Assembly: GCA_963753245.1 (NCBI GenBank)
Contig: CAVWBK010000008.1
Location: 1 to 64,000, forward strand
Direction of reading: 5' to 3'
Origin: VRUE01 sp963753245
Lineage (GTDB): Bacteria; Actinomycetota; Thermoleophilia; Solirubrobacterales; 70-9
Length of the DNA: 64,000 nucleotides
Part shown: one piece after another, positions 41,001 to 49,649 of the stretch
Position numbering within the stretch: the stretch's first letter is position 1
Layout of the letters: each line of letters opens with the position of its first letter
Notes under the pieces: model-generated
Databases searched by the model: none
The model's input: the letters and a program-made list of their open reading frames with translations, nothing else
What the model was told of the DNA's origin: nothing
Program-made: the position numbers and the translations under genes

Positions 41001-42877
41001 AAGGTCTTGAAGGTTGCTTCGGTGCTACCGCCGCCGAGTGCGTTCGTGCCGGTGATGCGGTAGCGGTAGAAGGTGTTCGCTTCGAGCCCGTCGACCAGAG
41101 CGCTCACAGGGCGGTAGAGCTTTCCCCGGCCCTCACGCGGCGTCTCACTCGCCGTCCTCGCATTAGCCCAGCCGCTCGCCAGGTACTGCGTAGTGGTGAC
41201 GTATTCGAAGTGGGCGGTCGTGTCAGCCCCATTCGGGTCGATTTCGGCTTCGAGCACGGCACGGTCGGAGTGCACGTCGGCCACCGCCGGATTGGCTGCC
41301 GTCGGCACGCCGGCGCTGGTCGTGAAACTCCGGTCTTCGCCGAGGCTGACTTCGTGAGCCCCGTTTTCGGCGACGACGCGGTAGTGGTAGGTGCTGTATG
41401 GCCGAAGGCCCGTCAGCGCGGCCGACAGCGCCGTGCTGCCCGGTCCCGCCGGCGAGCCCAAAGCGGTGGACGGGGTGGCGTGCCCATAGGTAAGGGTGCG
41501 GCCCCACTGGAAGTGGTAGGTGGTCGGCGTACCGTCGCCCAGCACTGACCCGTGCAGCGTCGCTCCGGATTCCGTCAGGCCATCCGGAGCTTCGGTGCTC
41601 AAGCCGACCACGGCGTGCGGGGTAAATGCCTGGTCGAGCCCGTACTTCGTTCCGCCGCTCGTGCTCAGAGCCACTCGGTAGTGGTAAGTCGTCTCCGCGC
41701 TCAGGCCGGTGAGGGTCGCGCTGACTTCGGTCGGGCCGCCGTATGGGAGGCCGCCGGTCGCTTCGCAGGGCAGGGCGCCGAGGGTGTACTGGCCGGCCGC
41801 TTCCCCGTATTCGAATTCACAGGCCGTGATTTCGCCGCCGCCGTTGGGGCTCACCTGCGCCTTCAGCGTCCCGCCCGTGGAACTCGGCGCCGAGGCCGGC
41901 TGCTGATAGACGACGGTGGCGAGAACCGTGTTCGGCTTGTAGATCGTGATACCGCTCGGGCCCTGCTTTGCGTACAGGTACCCCTGCGCGTTCACCGCCA
42001 GCGGCTGGCTCGTCGGCAGCGATTCGAGGAAGTTGCCGGAGGCGTCGAATTCGGACCCGCCGATCAGGATGTTCCCGTCCAGGGGGTCCACGGCAACCGT
42101 CCCGGCGCTGCCGAACTTGCGCACGAAGGTCCCGGTCGAGTTGAACTCGTCCACGGTCCCGTGGCCGACATCGGTGACGTAGATATTGCCGTTGTCGTCG
42201 ACCGTGATTTCGCCGACCTGGCCGAAGGGGCCCGCCGGGGTGCCCATCAGTTTGTTGTCGTTGATGTAGCTGGCGGTGGCGGGGAAGTCGACCGGGTTCT
42301 CTTCGGCGTCAAAGGCCTCGACGTCGTCCTCCGGATAGGTGAGCGAGAGGTAGATGCGACCGCCGGAGTCGGTCTCGGTGTTGTCAATCCCAACGTGGAT
42401 TTCCGAGTTGCAGGTGAAGCAGGAGAGCGCCGAGTTGATGCTCGTCCACGAGTGTGCGTAATGGCCGCTTTCTTCGTAGATGTCGACTTTGCGGGGATTT
42501 GAGTTGGCGACGAAGATCTCACCGTTTTCCGCATCAACGGCCGCCTGCAGCTCGACGATGAGGGTGCCAACCGGGCCGCTGGTGTTGAGCGTCTTGAGGA
42601 GCGTCTGGGAGGGATAGGGGTTGTGCTCATAGACGCCGTTTTGGCCCGGGTTGTTGGCCGGGGTTGGATGGCCTTCGTCCGTTATCCAGACGTTGCCGCG
42701 GGCATCGATGCTGAGGCTGGCGAGGCCGGGGAAGGATTCGCTGATTTCGGAATCGAACTGGCGCGCGGCCAGGGCCCGCCCGGCGCCCAGCAGCGCCACG
42801 AGCACTAGCAGCCCGCCGCAGAGCGACGCCAGCATTGTGAGGCGCCTGGGGACCGCTATCCGTAGGCCGAGCGGCAT
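38087..42877 (-). CDS. Giant-operon type B protein 2, NHL-Fn3-TolB-like with inserted second propeller, 1596 residues
   Basis: Starts within TGATG shared with the upstream stop. Signal peptide, then an NHL propeller (~40-310; SLSIDARGNVWITDEGHPTP, EITVDDNGNIYVTDVGHGTV), four Fn3-like domains (~325-630; CEFEYGEAAGQYTLG, TTYHYRVALSTSGGTKYG), and the signature DPCPNAHARQQTGASLLLDC-RGYELVS (~630-650). A TolB-like propeller follows (VYFASEEHLTGEDTQHSGDS). At about residues 1060-1345 a second NHL propeller (PAGVAIDHATGDFYVLDITG, PSAVAVDQANGDAYVSSYGE) interrupts the TolB-like domain, which resumes with LQCASCN, DGRVFFNSTEGL and FYFTREKL-like strands. Tail: CKPGFAKRKGKCVKKPHRKR. Extracellular; no catalytic motif seen. 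Paralogue of 45720-49649. Confidence 0.8.
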   Translation of the reverse strand: MPLGLRIAVPRRLTMLASLCGGLLVLVALLGAGRALAARQFDSEISESFPGLASLSIDARGNVWITDEGHPTPANNPGQNGVYEHNPYPSQTLLKTLNTSGPVGTLIVELQAAVDAENGEIFVANSNPRKVDIYEESGHYAHSWTSINSALSCFTCNSEIHVGIDNTETDSGGRIYLSLTYPEDDVEAFDAEENPVDFPATASYINDNKLMGTPAGPFGQVGEITVDDNGNIYVTDVGHGTVDEFNSTGTFVRKFGSAGTVAVDPLDGNILIGGSEFDASGNFLESLPTSQPLAVNAQGYLYAKQGPSGITIYKPNTVLATVVYQQPASAPSSTGGTLKAQVSPNGGGEITACEFEYGEAAGQYTLGALPCEATGGLPYGGPTEVSATLTGLSAETTYHYRVALSTSGGTKYGLDQAFTPHAVVGLSTEAPDGLTESGATLHGSVLGDGTPTTYHFQWGRTLTYGHATPSTALGSPAGPGSTALSAALTGLRPYSTYHYRVVAENGAHEVSLGEDRSFTTSAGVPTAANPAVADVHSDRAVLEAEIDPNGADTTAHFEYVTTTQYLASGWANARTASETPREGRGKLYRPVSALVDGLEANTFYRYRITGTNALGGGSTEATFKTFGFAPSFSDPCPNAHARQQTGASLLLDCRGYELVSAADAGGYDVESDLVPGQMPFAGYPEAKGPEGEPRVLYGVHDGGIPGAGKPTNHGVDPYVATRGAEGWTTRYVGIPSDNPYSAVPFASTVLGADADLESFVFGGSDICSPCFPSSTTETGEPVHLPNGELAQGMAGSINQPAAVAAGFVATSISANGEHLIFGSKSQFEPDGNNGEISIYDRNLRTGETRVVSKAPNGSTMTGAGIGEVALSADGSHVLIGQLVSEEGGAKHWHLYMNVGDSSQTIDLTPGAAQGVVFDGMTADGSKVYFASEEHLTGEDTQHSGDSLFMWEEGQPLNLVSKGDNPGNPGEPGNAASCNPVANTAELHWNTTGAAANCGVVAVAGGVASGDGTVYFLSPEALDTSSPKHQPVPDAPNLYVVRPGSAPQFIATLESSANAPIPPPAHPFLRSFGIFEKPAGVAIDHATGDFYVLDITGREGTGSVQKFNSSGHPITTFANHGVLEVPGMEGNEGLPCQIGIDELTGDFYVPAYQNNLVGEFDSAGNHVATLEVTRPSAVAVDQANGDAYVSSYGESDVQVFDSSGNTVTEFSTLTRPTGVAVDSSGTAFVVTGGGGSGAKGVTEIYGPTGKDVGKLDKNPSYGVAVDPADDHVYVDEGDQITEYNTARKPAGPPIGQGLLASSISLAVDSGTVAVSNPGSADVAVFGPGTVPSTPSVDSPVVLNSVSSPGRAASADFEVTPSGDFAAFPSALPLTGYDNASHREVFRYDATVGRLQCASCNLTSERATGEAGLPNQGLGLTDDGRVFFNSTEGLVDRDLNSKEDAYQWEAPGFEYGHGTAACEGAKGCVQLISTGASPAASSLLGVSSDGTDAYFFTREKLAEEDLNGGTIKLYDARELGGFAFAPAEIQCKASDECHGAGSQAQPPPLISTNTSAPVGNEDGRSSGRCKPGFAKRKGKCVKKPHRKRHRRGGRGSRG

Positions 42878-45720
42878 CAGCGCGCCGCCTTCCGGTGGCC
42901 GCGACGCTGGCGCTTCGCCGGCGCCCCCGAGCAGGGAGTGCTCAGTTCCTGGTTGCGGCTATCGACGAGGTTGTTCTGGCCCGTGAGGCGGATGAGAACC
43001 CCGTAGCGGCCCTTGCCACCACAGAGGTTGGAGCGGTTTTCGAGCAGGCCCTTCTTGCCGCCGTCGAGCTTGAGGACGAAGCTCGAGATCGGCGCGTCGG
43101 GAACGGTGTGGAAGGTGGTGCGCACCCGCCCCTGGACGCTCTGCACCTCCCCGTCGAGGACGACCTCGATCTGACCCTTGAGATCAGCGACCACGTCCGG
43201 CAGCTTGTGGCCGAATCCGGTCATCAGGTACACGGGACCCTGCAGCGGTTGTTCGAGCAGTGGCGTCACCGCCCTCGCCGATCCGATCACCGAGCTCGCC
43301 GGGCAACCCGTGCCGGAGAACTCCACCCGGGTGCAGGGATTCCCAATGTGGGCGTTGTCGACGAGCTCAGATCGCGGCAGGCTGACGGCGGTGGAGGCGA
43401 CGTTGGCTTCGTGGCCCGCGGTCCTCAGCGTCGCGGTGAGGGCGGGACTTCCGACCCGCTTCGTGTCGCCTGAGAGCTTCAGGTCGAGCTTGGGCGCGAA
43501 CGGCAAGGCCGTGCAGTTAGCGACCTGGAAGGGCACGCTGAGCGTAGCCTGCGCGCCTTCGCTGCCGAAGGCCGTGGCAACCGTCTTGAGCGAGTCGCAG
43601 TTCGTCGGGTTGAGCGTGAAGTCAGGGCGGTCGAGATTGACCCGGATCGAGCGCAGGCGCAACGGAATCCCTTCCAGGATCTGCGGAAGCGGATCGGATA
43701 CGGCCGTGATCTGGGCCGTCGACTGATTTACGTGCAGCGCCGCGCGGACGACGACGTTGCCGAGGTCATAGGGGCCTGAGACGGCGGGGGTTATCACCGC
43801 GAGGCTGAGCGGAGCGCCCTCATAGGGGCCCGCGAGGTAGACCTTTCCGGGCGTGTTAAGCGGGTGAGTGCCGGCGCCGGCGCCTGTCACCGCGGTCCCG
43901 ATCTGCGATGAGGCTGGGCAGCTCGGACTGCTCTCCTCCAGCAATCCCGAGTAGCCGGAGCGGGCCGCGGCGGCGAGTGAGGCGTCCGGGCAATAGGAGA
44001 CACCCGCCAGGCTGGCGCTGAATCCGGGCGGCGTCATCACGTTCAACGAGCTCAGGTTCTGATCGCCGTCGGGCCGCGTCATTTCCAGCGAGAACGGCGT
44101 GTGTGCGCCGGCGGTGTCGCTGACCGCGGACGCGGCGAAGGCCGGGTGGAAGGGGCGCTGCCCGTTCGGGCACGGGCTCCCGTCGGGGCCGCTGGAGAGC
44201 GTGAAGAACTGGGTCGAGGTCTGGGTTCCGATCGTCTCATCCCATGGCGTGAAAGTGGTGGTCACCGGATAGGTGCCGCACTGGGTGGGCGTCGCCAGCA
44301 GCCCTCGTTCGGAGCCGAAGAAGTGCATGTTGAACGCCGTCAGCGGCGACTGGGGGAGGTCCTGGAAGGAGACGGTCAGGCGCCCGCTCGACGGGTCAGC
44401 GGTGACCGTGCCGGGGAGTTTGATGTGGACGGCGAAGCCGTCGGCGACCAGGAAGATGCGATACCGATTCCCGGGCTCGGGCTGGCCCAGGTAGATGGAG
44501 CCGGGCAGCGGGCCGGGGAGCGCAGAGCTTTCGATCGTCAGGCTGCCGACCTTGGCGAAGTCGGGGCACTGTGCTTCTTCGGGCGTGCCAAACCGCGCTT
44601 CGGCGTCAGTGCATGCCGTCTTGCCGTCGGCGGCGCCGGGGTTGATCGAGAATCCTTCGGGCAGCGTCACGGTGGTGGCCTTCAGCTCGGTCGGTGAGGG
44701 GATTTCGGGGCTCACCTGCTGCGGAACGGAGAGGTCGACGTCGATCCCCGACGGCGCGTCGGTGGTCGAGGTCGTCGGCTGCACGTAGAGGCTGGGGTTG
44801 AAGCTGAGCTGGTCACAGCCGGTCATCTGCGGCCACGCGGCTTCCTGAGTTGTGATGCCGCCGTCATAGGAGAGAACTTCGAGAGTCGAGGAGAGTGGGC
44901 CTTCGCAGGTGGTGGGGTTCTGCAGGAACGGCGTCGCCGGGCTGTTGGAGGGAATCGGAGCAAGATCGTTGAAGTTCGTCTCGCATGGCTTGACGATCGT
45001 CTCTGGATCTTCGGTGCTGAGCGCTCCGCTGCCATCGCAGAGGGTTCCCAGGTAGGCCGTTTCACCCAGCGTTTCGTTCTTGTTGGTTCGCAGCAGATTG
45101 TGGCTGGGATCGGCCGGCACGCCCCAGAGCTCCTCGCGGAAGGTGTGCAGCGGGAAGGAGCCGTGATAGAGCGAGACCGCGGTCGCGTCGAGGCCGTAGT
45201 CGCTGCCCGTGCGAGCGCTCAGGTCGAGGAACTGCGGCGAGTCGATCAGGAACACCTTAAACCCGCTCAGCCCCGAGACGCCGGGCGGGGGGATCAGGTT
45301 GTACACAGCGCTGTCGAACGGGATGTCGCCGCCGATCCGGGCAGTCACGTTGGCGCTGACGATCCCCACCTGCGAGTCGATCGGGCAGTTGTTGGTGGAG
45401 AACTGAGCCATCGAGCATTGCGGCGCGGCGTGGGGGTTGCCGATGAAGCCGGTCGGGAAATGGACGGTGGAGTCTTTGGCGTCCTGGCAGTCACATGGGT
45501 CGGTGCTGACCTGCAGGAACCGATTCGTGACACCGAAGTGGATCTCGACGTCGGGGTGCCCGCCGGCCTGTGTGGTCGACGGAATGTCGGTGAAGAACTC
45601 GATCGGAGTGTCAGCCCGCGCAACCGCGGGCACCAGGCACAGGGCCGAGGCCGCGACGAGCGCGACAGCGAGGCGGGTCAGCCGAGCTGCCCGCGATAGG
45701 CGCGCTACCTCGGTGCGCAT
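42877..45720 (-). CDS. Giant-operon type A protein 1, secreted, 947 residues, uncharacterised modular
   Basis: ATG at 45720 overlaps the preceding stop (TGATG); its own stop likewise overlaps the next start. Signal peptide LTRLAVALVAASALCLVPAV. Then AGGHPDVEIHFG and three modules with the signature N-P...C...CP-x-(D/S/F)-S/K-x-V/I-G: FIGNPHAAPQCSMAQFSTNN-CPIDSQVG; FSINPGAADGKTACTDAEAR-FGTPEEAQCPDFAKVG; and GTGCPASSVIGSARAVTPLL. Each ends in PL-x-G-x-(I/V)-Y-L (PLPGSIYLGQPEPGNRYRIF, PYEGAPLSLAVITPAVSGPY, PLQGPVYLMTGFGHKLPDVV), followed by LPQSPLTAFNMHFFGSERGL and LATPTQCGTYPVTTTFTPW. Tail: PCSGAPAKRQRRGHRKAAR. Alignable to 35320-38094 along its whole length. Confidence 0.75.
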   Translation of the reverse strand: MRTEVARLSRAARLTRLAVALVAASALCLVPAVARADTPIEFFTDIPSTTQAGGHPDVEIHFGVTNRFLQVSTDPCDCQDAKDSTVHFPTGFIGNPHAAPQCSMAQFSTNNCPIDSQVGIVSANVTARIGGDIPFDSAVYNLIPPPGVSGLSGFKVFLIDSPQFLDLSARTGSDYGLDATAVSLYHGSFPLHTFREELWGVPADPSHNLLRTNKNETLGETAYLGTLCDGSGALSTEDPETIVKPCETNFNDLAPIPSNSPATPFLQNPTTCEGPLSSTLEVLSYDGGITTQEAAWPQMTGCDQLSFNPSLYVQPTTSTTDAPSGIDVDLSVPQQVSPEIPSPTELKATTVTLPEGFSINPGAADGKTACTDAEARFGTPEEAQCPDFAKVGSLTIESSALPGPLPGSIYLGQPEPGNRYRIFLVADGFAVHIKLPGTVTADPSSGRLTVSFQDLPQSPLTAFNMHFFGSERGLLATPTQCGTYPVTTTFTPWDETIGTQTSTQFFTLSSGPDGSPCPNGQRPFHPAFAASAVSDTAGAHTPFSLEMTRPDGDQNLSSLNVMTPPGFSASLAGVSYCPDASLAAAARSGYSGLLEESSPSCPASSQIGTAVTGAGAGTHPLNTPGKVYLAGPYEGAPLSLAVITPAVSGPYDLGNVVVRAALHVNQSTAQITAVSDPLPQILEGIPLRLRSIRVNLDRPDFTLNPTNCDSLKTVATAFGSEGAQATLSVPFQVANCTALPFAPKLDLKLSGDTKRVGSPALTATLRTAGHEANVASTAVSLPRSELVDNAHIGNPCTRVEFSGTGCPASSVIGSARAVTPLLEQPLQGPVYLMTGFGHKLPDVVADLKGQIEVVLDGEVQSVQGRVRTTFHTVPDAPISSFVLKLDGGKKGLLENRSNLCGGKGRYGVLIRLTGQNNLVDSRNQELSTPCSGAPAKRQRRGHRKAAR

Positions 45721-48700
45721 CACCGCCCCTGCTTTCCGGCCGCGCGATGCCCGCGCCTGTGCGCATGCTGCGCCTTTCGGTGCCTCTTTTTCTTCTTCGC
45801 CTTCCTCGTTTCGCTCGGGAAGTTGCCGCGATCGCCCAGCCCGGCCCCGGCGCCCACCTTTAGCGGCGGCGGCATTTCGCTTCCCGCCGCGTGACACTCA
45901 TCCGCGGCTTCGCAGGACGGTGGTGGTGGTGGAGCCGAGAAGCCGCCGCTTGTGCGGGCGTCGTAGAACTTGATGAAGAGGCCGTTGCGGTCGCTCGGCA
46001 CCAGCGTGTCGAGGGTCGAGAAGTAGACGTCGGTGCCGTTCGCGCTGACCCCGATCAGACCCGGGTTGCTCTTCACGTCCGGTTCTTCGGTACCGGGCTG
46101 AATCCCGATTTCCCCCGTGCCCGGGGTGATCAGCTGCGGGTGGCCGTCGACATACTCATAGACGTCCTCGCCCTGGTCGGTATCCCCGTGGACCAGAGGT
46201 TCTTCGGTGCTGAAGAAGGTGCGGCCGTCGTCGGTCATAAAGAGGCCGTTCTGGCTCGCTTCCACGCCGGAGCTCGCCGGCGTCCCGCTGGGATTGCAGG
46301 ACACGCAAACGATCCGCCGCGCAGCCGGGTCGTAGGTGTACATCTCGAGATGGCCATCGTTTTCGTACTGGGTCACCGGAGAGGCGGTGAGGAAAGCCAT
46401 GTGGCTGTCGGTCGGCGTGACCTCCATCCTCGCGACTGGCGTGTCGCTGCAGGCGGAATCGGTGTAACCGGGAATCGGACTTTTGTAGCAGTAGGGACCG
46501 GTGGTAATCGTGGTCACGTACTGCGCTTTCCCATTGCGGTACACGTACAGGTTTTCCCGATTGGGGATTCCGCGGGAGCCGTCGAGCAGCTCCGGGGAGA
46601 AGAAGTAGATGTCGCCGTTGGCGGCGATCGAGTTGTCGGACTTGCAGTCGCCGCCGGCCCCCCCGGCGAGGGTGCAGTAGGAGGCGTCGGTATAGGTGAG
46701 CACACCGCATTCCGTGGTGAAGCTCGCGTGGCAGTCGCTCGTGTTACCAGGTTCTCCCGGCTGGCCCGGGTTGTCTGCCTTGGAGATGAGGGTCAGGGGT
46801 TCTCCGGCGAGCTCGCCCTGTTCGGACCACATGTAGAGGCTTTCTCCCCCGTGTTCCAGGTCTTCTCCGGTCAGATGTTCGTCGGAGGTGAAGTACACCT
46901 TCGTGCCGTCCGGGGTCATGCCGACGAACTTGACGTCATGGCCCTCGGAGACGTCATAGGTGTTGAGGTCGTCGACGCGCATGTATAGGTGGCTCGCCTG
47001 CATCTGGCAACGCGAGGCGGGTTCGCTGCCAAAGCTGATGCAGGGAGAGACTGGGGCGCATTTCGCTGCCCCGCAGGGACCGGTTCCACCTGCCGCCATG
47101 AGGATGTGGGAGCCATCTTCAGAGACGGCCGGGATCTGAAGCGGGTCCCCCGATTCATCGCCGGGCTCGGACTGGATCGGTTTGCCGTCGGGCAGCAGCG
47201 AGGCGATTTCGACGGCGCCGGTCACGGTGTTGTTGTCATAGACTGACCCTGGCGGTGTCGTGCGGCCACCGACGGTGAACGGGCTCCACTCGGTGGCGAA
47301 CACGAAGTGGCTGAGGTCAGACGATGCGGTCACGTCACCGGGGCAGTTGTCGGTGCCGTGCCCGGGGACGGTCGGGCACGCGAGCGCGTGATTCCCGGCC
47401 TGGGTCGGGATCTGGACGCCTCCCGGACCTTCGATGTTGCCGCCGGGCACGGTGGCGAGGTTTGTGGGCCAGCGATCGACGAAGGCGCCTTCTGCGTCCC
47501 AGACATAGGGGGCGTTGTCCGCCCCTTCGGTTTCGTTGCCGAGCGAGCCGTCGTTCCAGTCGACGAATCTGCTCATCGACGGGTCGGTGAGGACGTTGGC
47601 CTGGATTTCCCACGGCTGCGTGAAATAACCGTTCGCCTCGTGGACGTGGCCGGGTCCCTCGACGCCCGTGAGTCCGCTGCCGACGACGCCGGAAGAAAGC
47701 GGGGGTCCCATCGGTGGGCCGCCGGCGATCGCGAATTCCGTGGCCGGCAGGCCCACGTACCTGGTCTTCCAGCCGGTGTCGGTGCGCGTCGCCACGTAGA
47801 GGTCGCCCTGGCCGTCCATCGGATGGCCGCCTGAGCCGGGCACGGTCGAGTAGAGGCCGACGAATGCGAATCGCGACGGGCTCGTCGCCAGGCCGGTGTT
47901 CGGTCCGCCGGCGAAGAGCTGTGTGCCGCCCGCGTTTTCAGGCGAGACCAACTCGTAGGCGCGACAATCGGGCAGATAGTTCGCCTTGGTCTGCTGGCGG
48001 ACGTTTTCGTTGGGACATGCCGGCGGATAGAAGCTGAAGGTGTGGTCTTCGGCGGCGGTCGAGCCGTCATCATTAGTCGCGACCAGGTTGTAGTGGTAGG
48101 TGGCCCCGGGCGTCAGATCGGTGAGGTGAACTTCCAGGAGGTGGTCGGAGTTCGAGGCCGCAATTGTGCCCGGACTCGCCGGTGCGGCCTGGTTGTAGCT
48201 GGTCGATGTCCCGTAGTTGAACTGATAGGTCGTGTCCAATCCGTTGGGATTGACCTGGGCGATCAGGGTCGCCGTCGTCGCCGTGAGGTCTTCGGATTTG
48301 AGGCCGTCGATGGCGGGCGGCTGGGTCGTAATGAAGGTCGCGTCGTTGCCGTGGGCCGTTGCGCCGACCGAGTTCGTCGCCACCAGCCTGTAGTGGTCGC
48401 GGGTGCCGCCTGAGAAGCCGGAGATCGTCGCCCTGACTTCCGTGGGTTCCGAGAATGGATGTGCGCCAGGATCGGGCGTGCAGGGGACCGACGTCCCATA
48501 GGACTTGTCGAACCCGTATTCGAAATGGCATTCGACGATTTCGCCGCGACCGGCCGGATCTATCGCCCCCGTCAGGGTGAGCGTCGATTCGGAGGCTTCG
48601 ACAAACGGGCCGGTTTCGACAATCGGCCTGGCGTTGCCGAATACGGCGATGTCGTTTTCGGCTGTGTTCGCGACATACACGGTGTGGGAGGTGTTGTCGG

Positions 48701-49649
48701 CCGCCACTCCCTGGGCGCTGGTCAGATGGCCGGATCCGAACGAGTCGGCGGGTTCGTTGGGGGTCAGGGTCGCGTAGTGATTGACCGAGGTGCCCGTGTC
48801 TTCATACAGTTCGTCGGCGGGAAGGTCGAGGGCGAATGGCGCGCCCGAGTAGTAGGTGCCGCCCGGCCCGACCTTGAGGAAGTAGCCGGCCGGGGGGTTG
48901 TGGTAGGGGGGGATGAAAGTTCCGTCTTGGGTGTATTCGAGAGCGTTGGTGCTGCCGTATTCCGGATGGCGGGTGCCGACGCTGAGCAGCCCGTCGGTGA
49001 GGGAATTGACGGCCACGCCGTAAAGGGCCGGAAAACCGGGCAGGGAAGATGCGTCCGCTCCGTTCTTCTGACCGCCGACACCCCAGCCCGCCACGATCTG
49101 TCCGGTTGCGTCGAACTTGGATACCAGCCTGTCGCCCGGATCCGCGACGTAGACGTCCCCGGCGGAGGGGTCGTATTCCTGGCATGTCGGCGTGGTCGTG
49201 CTCGTCAGGGGAGGTTCGTGCAGGATGCAACTGTTGTCGACGGCCAGGTAGCTGGGCGAAACGAAGGCGCCCGGACTTTCGCCTGCCTGTCCCGGCTGGC
49301 ATTCGTCCCCCGAGGCAAGGCTGCAGAAGTCCTGTTCGGCGAGCGTCCCATTTGCTTCGGCCGTCGTCTTGTTGACTTCCTTGCCGAACATGTAGAGGAA
49401 GTGCCCGCTGGAGTCGAGCTTCTCGACCCGGTGGTTGCCGGGGTCGGCGACGTAGATGTCCTTGCTGGCCTGATCCACTTCGACGTCGGTCGGTCCCGTG
49501 ACCGGATACGGGTCGGTTGGACTGGAGCCGGCTGCGCCGAAGGTCGTAGTGAAGACATGGCTCGTCGATGCGGACACCGGCGAGGCGCCAAGCAGCGCCG
49601 CGAGCGCCGTCAGAAGCAGCGCGATCCGAAGTTGCGGTAAGCGGCTCAT
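45720..49649 (-). CDS. Giant-operon type B protein 1, NHL-Fn3-TolB-like, 1309 residues
   Basis: ATG at 49649 overlaps the preceding stop as ATGA. Signal peptide (LRIALLLTALAALLGASPVS), then NHL blades (~30-330; DVEVDQASKDIYVADPGNHR with VEKLDSSGHFLYMFG), two Fn3-like domains (~340-530; CHFEYGFDKSYGTSVPC, ATYHYNLVATNDDGSTAAED), then the signature ACPNENVRQQTKANYLPDC-RAYELVSPEN (~545-570). A TolB-like domain follows to ~1260 with KVYFTSDEHLTGEDLEHGGE, IVCVSCNPSG and DVYFSTLDTLVP. The end is GGFSAPPPPPSCEAADECHA then a basic KKKKRHRKAQHAHRRG tail. It has no second propeller, unlike its paralogue at 38087. Secreted. Confidence 0.8.
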   Translation of the reverse strand: MSRLPQLRIALLLTALAALLGASPVSASTSHVFTTTFGAAGSSPTDPYPVTGPTDVEVDQASKDIYVADPGNHRVEKLDSSGHFLYMFGKEVNKTTAEANGTLAEQDFCSLASGDECQPGQAGESPGAFVSPSYLAVDNSCILHEPPLTSTTTPTCQEYDPSAGDVYVADPGDRLVSKFDATGQIVAGWGVGGQKNGADASSLPGFPALYGVAVNSLTDGLLSVGTRHPEYGSTNALEYTQDGTFIPPYHNPPAGYFLKVGPGGTYYSGAPFALDLPADELYEDTGTSVNHYATLTPNEPADSFGSGHLTSAQGVAADNTSHTVYVANTAENDIAVFGNARPIVETGPFVEASESTLTLTGAIDPAGRGEIVECHFEYGFDKSYGTSVPCTPDPGAHPFSEPTEVRATISGFSGGTRDHYRLVATNSVGATAHGNDATFITTQPPAIDGLKSEDLTATTATLIAQVNPNGLDTTYQFNYGTSTSYNQAAPASPGTIAASNSDHLLEVHLTDLTPGATYHYNLVATNDDGSTAAEDHTFSFYPPACPNENVRQQTKANYLPDCRAYELVSPENAGGTQLFAGGPNTGLATSPSRFAFVGLYSTVPGSGGHPMDGQGDLYVATRTDTGWKTRYVGLPATEFAIAGGPPMGPPLSSGVVGSGLTGVEGPGHVHEANGYFTQPWEIQANVLTDPSMSRFVDWNDGSLGNETEGADNAPYVWDAEGAFVDRWPTNLATVPGGNIEGPGGVQIPTQAGNHALACPTVPGHGTDNCPGDVTASSDLSHFVFATEWSPFTVGGRTTPPGSVYDNNTVTGAVEIASLLPDGKPIQSEPGDESGDPLQIPAVSEDGSHILMAAGGTGPCGAAKCAPVSPCISFGSEPASRCQMQASHLYMRVDDLNTYDVSEGHDVKFVGMTPDGTKVYFTSDEHLTGEDLEHGGESLYMWSEQGELAGEPLTLISKADNPGQPGEPGNTSDCHASFTTECGVLTYTDASYCTLAGGAGGDCKSDNSIAANGDIYFFSPELLDGSRGIPNRENLYVYRNGKAQYVTTITTGPYCYKSPIPGYTDSACSDTPVARMEVTPTDSHMAFLTASPVTQYENDGHLEMYTYDPAARRIVCVSCNPSGTPASSGVEASQNGLFMTDDGRTFFSTEEPLVHGDTDQGEDVYEYVDGHPQLITPGTGEIGIQPGTEEPDVKSNPGLIGVSANGTDVYFSTLDTLVPSDRNGLFIKFYDARTSGGFSAPPPPPSCEAADECHAAGSEMPPPLKVGAGAGLGDRGNFPSETRKAKKKKRHRKAQHAHRRGHRAAGKQGR

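Noticed and set aside
38738..42502. Long plus-strand open frames of 269-420 residues
   Set aside because: Shadow frames of the type B protein; composition is dominated by Arg/Gly/Val/Asp as expected from reversed codons.
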